Positions 63,011-64,000 of a DNA stretch of 64,000 bases are shown here, piece after piece (position 1 is the stretch's first letter; the number at the start of each line of letters is the position of its first letter). A program made the translations under genes and the position numbers. Under the pieces are notes generated by a model. That model saw only the letters and a program-made list of their open reading frames with translations, did no database searches and was not told the DNA's origin. The stretch comes from Rhynchopus euleeides (lineage: Eukaryota > Euglenozoa > Diplonemea > Diplonemida > Diplonemidae): contig OY723322.1 in NCBI GenBank assembly GCA_963210315.1, positions 1,426,001 through 1,490,000 of the forward strand. Reading direction: 5' to 3'.

Positions 63011-64000
63011 ATGCAGTGCGTAACGGTGAAGTACAGCCTGCGGTATCGCGAGAAGGAGTTCGGCAGCTTTGCCGAGCCGTTGCTCGTGACGAGTGTCGAC
63101 ACGTTCGACACCGTGTGGAAGGCGTTTGAGACACGCCTTCCTCCCAAACAGGGTCGCAAAAAATCCGAGAGTGAGCGGGACTACAAGAGGCGCGTCCGAG
63201 CGATCTGGAGAGCGCACTCCTTTCTCTGTGCAAGGTGACCAACCCGACAGCTGTCGGCCTGTCGGTCGGCCAGTCGGTCGGTCGGCCGACAGCAAAAAAA
63301 AAATCCGAAATTTTTTTTTTGCCGATTTGGTGACACTTTTTTTTTTTTTGCCACGGGGAAAATTTTTCGAGACATAGAGATTTTTCAGAAAATTGGGGGT
63401 GGTTTTTTCGGGTGGGCAGAATTCGACCCAAACCCACCTGCCGGTGAAAAATCGCGAGATGCAGCCGATGCACCGCCATTCCGTGGGTTTCTGGGCGGTT
63501 TGGGCCGAAAAAATGTCGGTTTGTGAGGTGGCCCGAGAGGCCGACCGACCGACCGACAGGCAAAAATCGGGCCGACCGACCGACCCGACAGCTGTCGGCC
63601 TGTCGGCCGACTAGTAGCGTTGGTCACCTTGCTCTGTGGCAAGGACGCAGTCGTGGTTGGGTCGGTGCAGTTCGAACACGGGGAGAACACCTTGGAGATT
63701 GCAAGTGATGATACGCTCACAGCCTTCAGGGCGATGCAAGGTGCCACCCTGAAGGTGGCCCTCGACATTAAGGCGAGCGTCGACCGAGGGGTCGACGAAA
63801 AGCTGAAGAAGGCGCTGCTGGCACGGGACCCCGCGGGGTATACGGAGGTCACCGCCACACAGGCAACCTCCGCTGACAACGTCCAGGAGACGTTATCAGA
63901 GGGGATCACAACGGCACTAGAGATCTGTGTCACGGGATCCAGGCGCCCACTCTCCCTCGACGGTCTGGGGATTGTTGTTGGGCATGGTGTCGTTACCTGC
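63011..64000 (+). pseudogene. Gene interrupted by a 401-bp element, runs off window
   Basis: Part 1 starts at ATG 63011 (MQCVTVKYSLRYREKEF), runs 76 codons and hits a stop just inside the inserted element. Part 2 resumes after the element (LCGKDAVVVGSV ... TLEIASDD ... ATLKVALDIKASV) and stays open to the window end. Removing the element and one copy of its 7-bp target duplication joins the two parts exactly in frame, so the insertion is the only visible damage. The family is not recognised; the alternation of short strands and helices could be a PB1-like or ubiquitin-like start. It is 3' incomplete. If the element were removed from RNA, the gene would still be functional. Confidence 0.7.
63231..63631. 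mobile_element. 401-bp inverted-repeat element with 7-bp TSD
   Basis: Starts CAAGGTGACCAACCCGACAG and ends GTTGGTCACCTTG. Inner arms are made of GTCGGCCTGTCGG and CCGACCGACCGAC words, and the core has A and T homopolymers. CTCTGTG stands directly outside both ends (63224-63230 and 63632-63638). It has no coding capacity. Insertion is inside a reading frame. GT-AG splicing cannot restore the frame at the obvious sites, so it is a disruptive MITE or a non-canonical, TIR-folding intron. Confidence 0.85.

Noticed and set aside
63228-63660. Ordinary GT-AG intron using GTGACC near 63235 and GGCAAG near 63645
   Set aside because: Joining these sites shifts the downstream frame into an early stop, whereas removal at the 7-bp duplication keeps it open.
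1-64000. CRISPR arrays, bacterial promoters, ribosome binding sites or phage genes
   Set aside because: Spliceosomal introns and gene content are eukaryotic. The tandem repeats present are minisatellites or transposon repeats without unique spacers.

Overview
This window is nuclear DNA from a eukaryotic microbe, most likely a protist. The coding sequence is GC-rich and carries short spliceosomal introns. I assembled 24 introns: 19 begin GTATG, four (the first introns of the centrin copies) begin GTACG and one begins GTGTG. All end in AG, most often CACAG. Every gene that looks like a host gene lies on the plus strand, and minus-strand coding potential appears only inside transposon-like insertions. 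Many start codons are preceded within about 10-80 nt by a pyrimidine-rich stretch and CAG. One-way gene order, tandem identical genes, cis introns and possible trans-splice acceptors together suggest a euglenozoan, perhaps a diplonemid; a dinoflagellate-like lineage is the main alternative. This placement is inference.

Layout. 0.5-5 kb: four tandem three-exon centrin genes. 5.7-8.4 kb: a nested inverted-repeat element. 9.2-17 kb: two large probably organelle-targeted helical proteins, a SAM-domain protein, a coiled-coil protein and a secreted cysteine-rich protein with a GPI-type tail. 17.1-20.0 kb: a 2.9-kb element with about 270-bp inverted ends and a broken zinc-finger gene. 20.7-25.9 kb: a 1,688-residue surface protein with about 15 EGF/laminin-like modules and about seven membrane helices. 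25.9-31 kb: no recognised gene, but a 740-bp palindromic TA-flanked element. 31.0-37.4 kb: a small secreted cysteine-rich protein and proteasome subunit alpha-3 (PSMA4 type), whose last intron is 3.3 kb because it holds a 3.15-kb transposon with a huge inverted minisatellite. 39-44 kb: an AAA+ ATPase, a coactosin-like protein and a coiled-coil protein. 44.8-45.4 kb: a Mutator-like miniature element. 46.3-48.3 kb: a P2X receptor. 50.4-51.7 kb: an RtcB-like RNA ligase that is frameshifted and cut short. 54.2-55.2 kb: a membrane-anchored methyltransferase-like protein. 56.4-59.7 kb: an EF-hand/cyclic-nucleotide-gated channel. 60.6-62.9 kb: a large protein of unknown family. 63.0-64.0 kb: an open reading frame interrupted by a 401-bp element with a perfect 7-bp target duplication; it runs off the window.

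No operon-like shared pathway is evident. Themes are Ca2+, nucleotide and membrane signalling (centrin, P2X, EF-hand channel, EGF/7TM protein), organelle RNA biology (two helical proteins) and protein or RNA maintenance (proteasome, AAA+, RtcB). The most unusual aspect is the variety of inverted-repeat DNA elements. At least six distinct families are visible, several with exact target-site duplications, and they range from a 95-bp miniature element to layered 2.7-3.2-kb elements, one inside an essential gene's intron.
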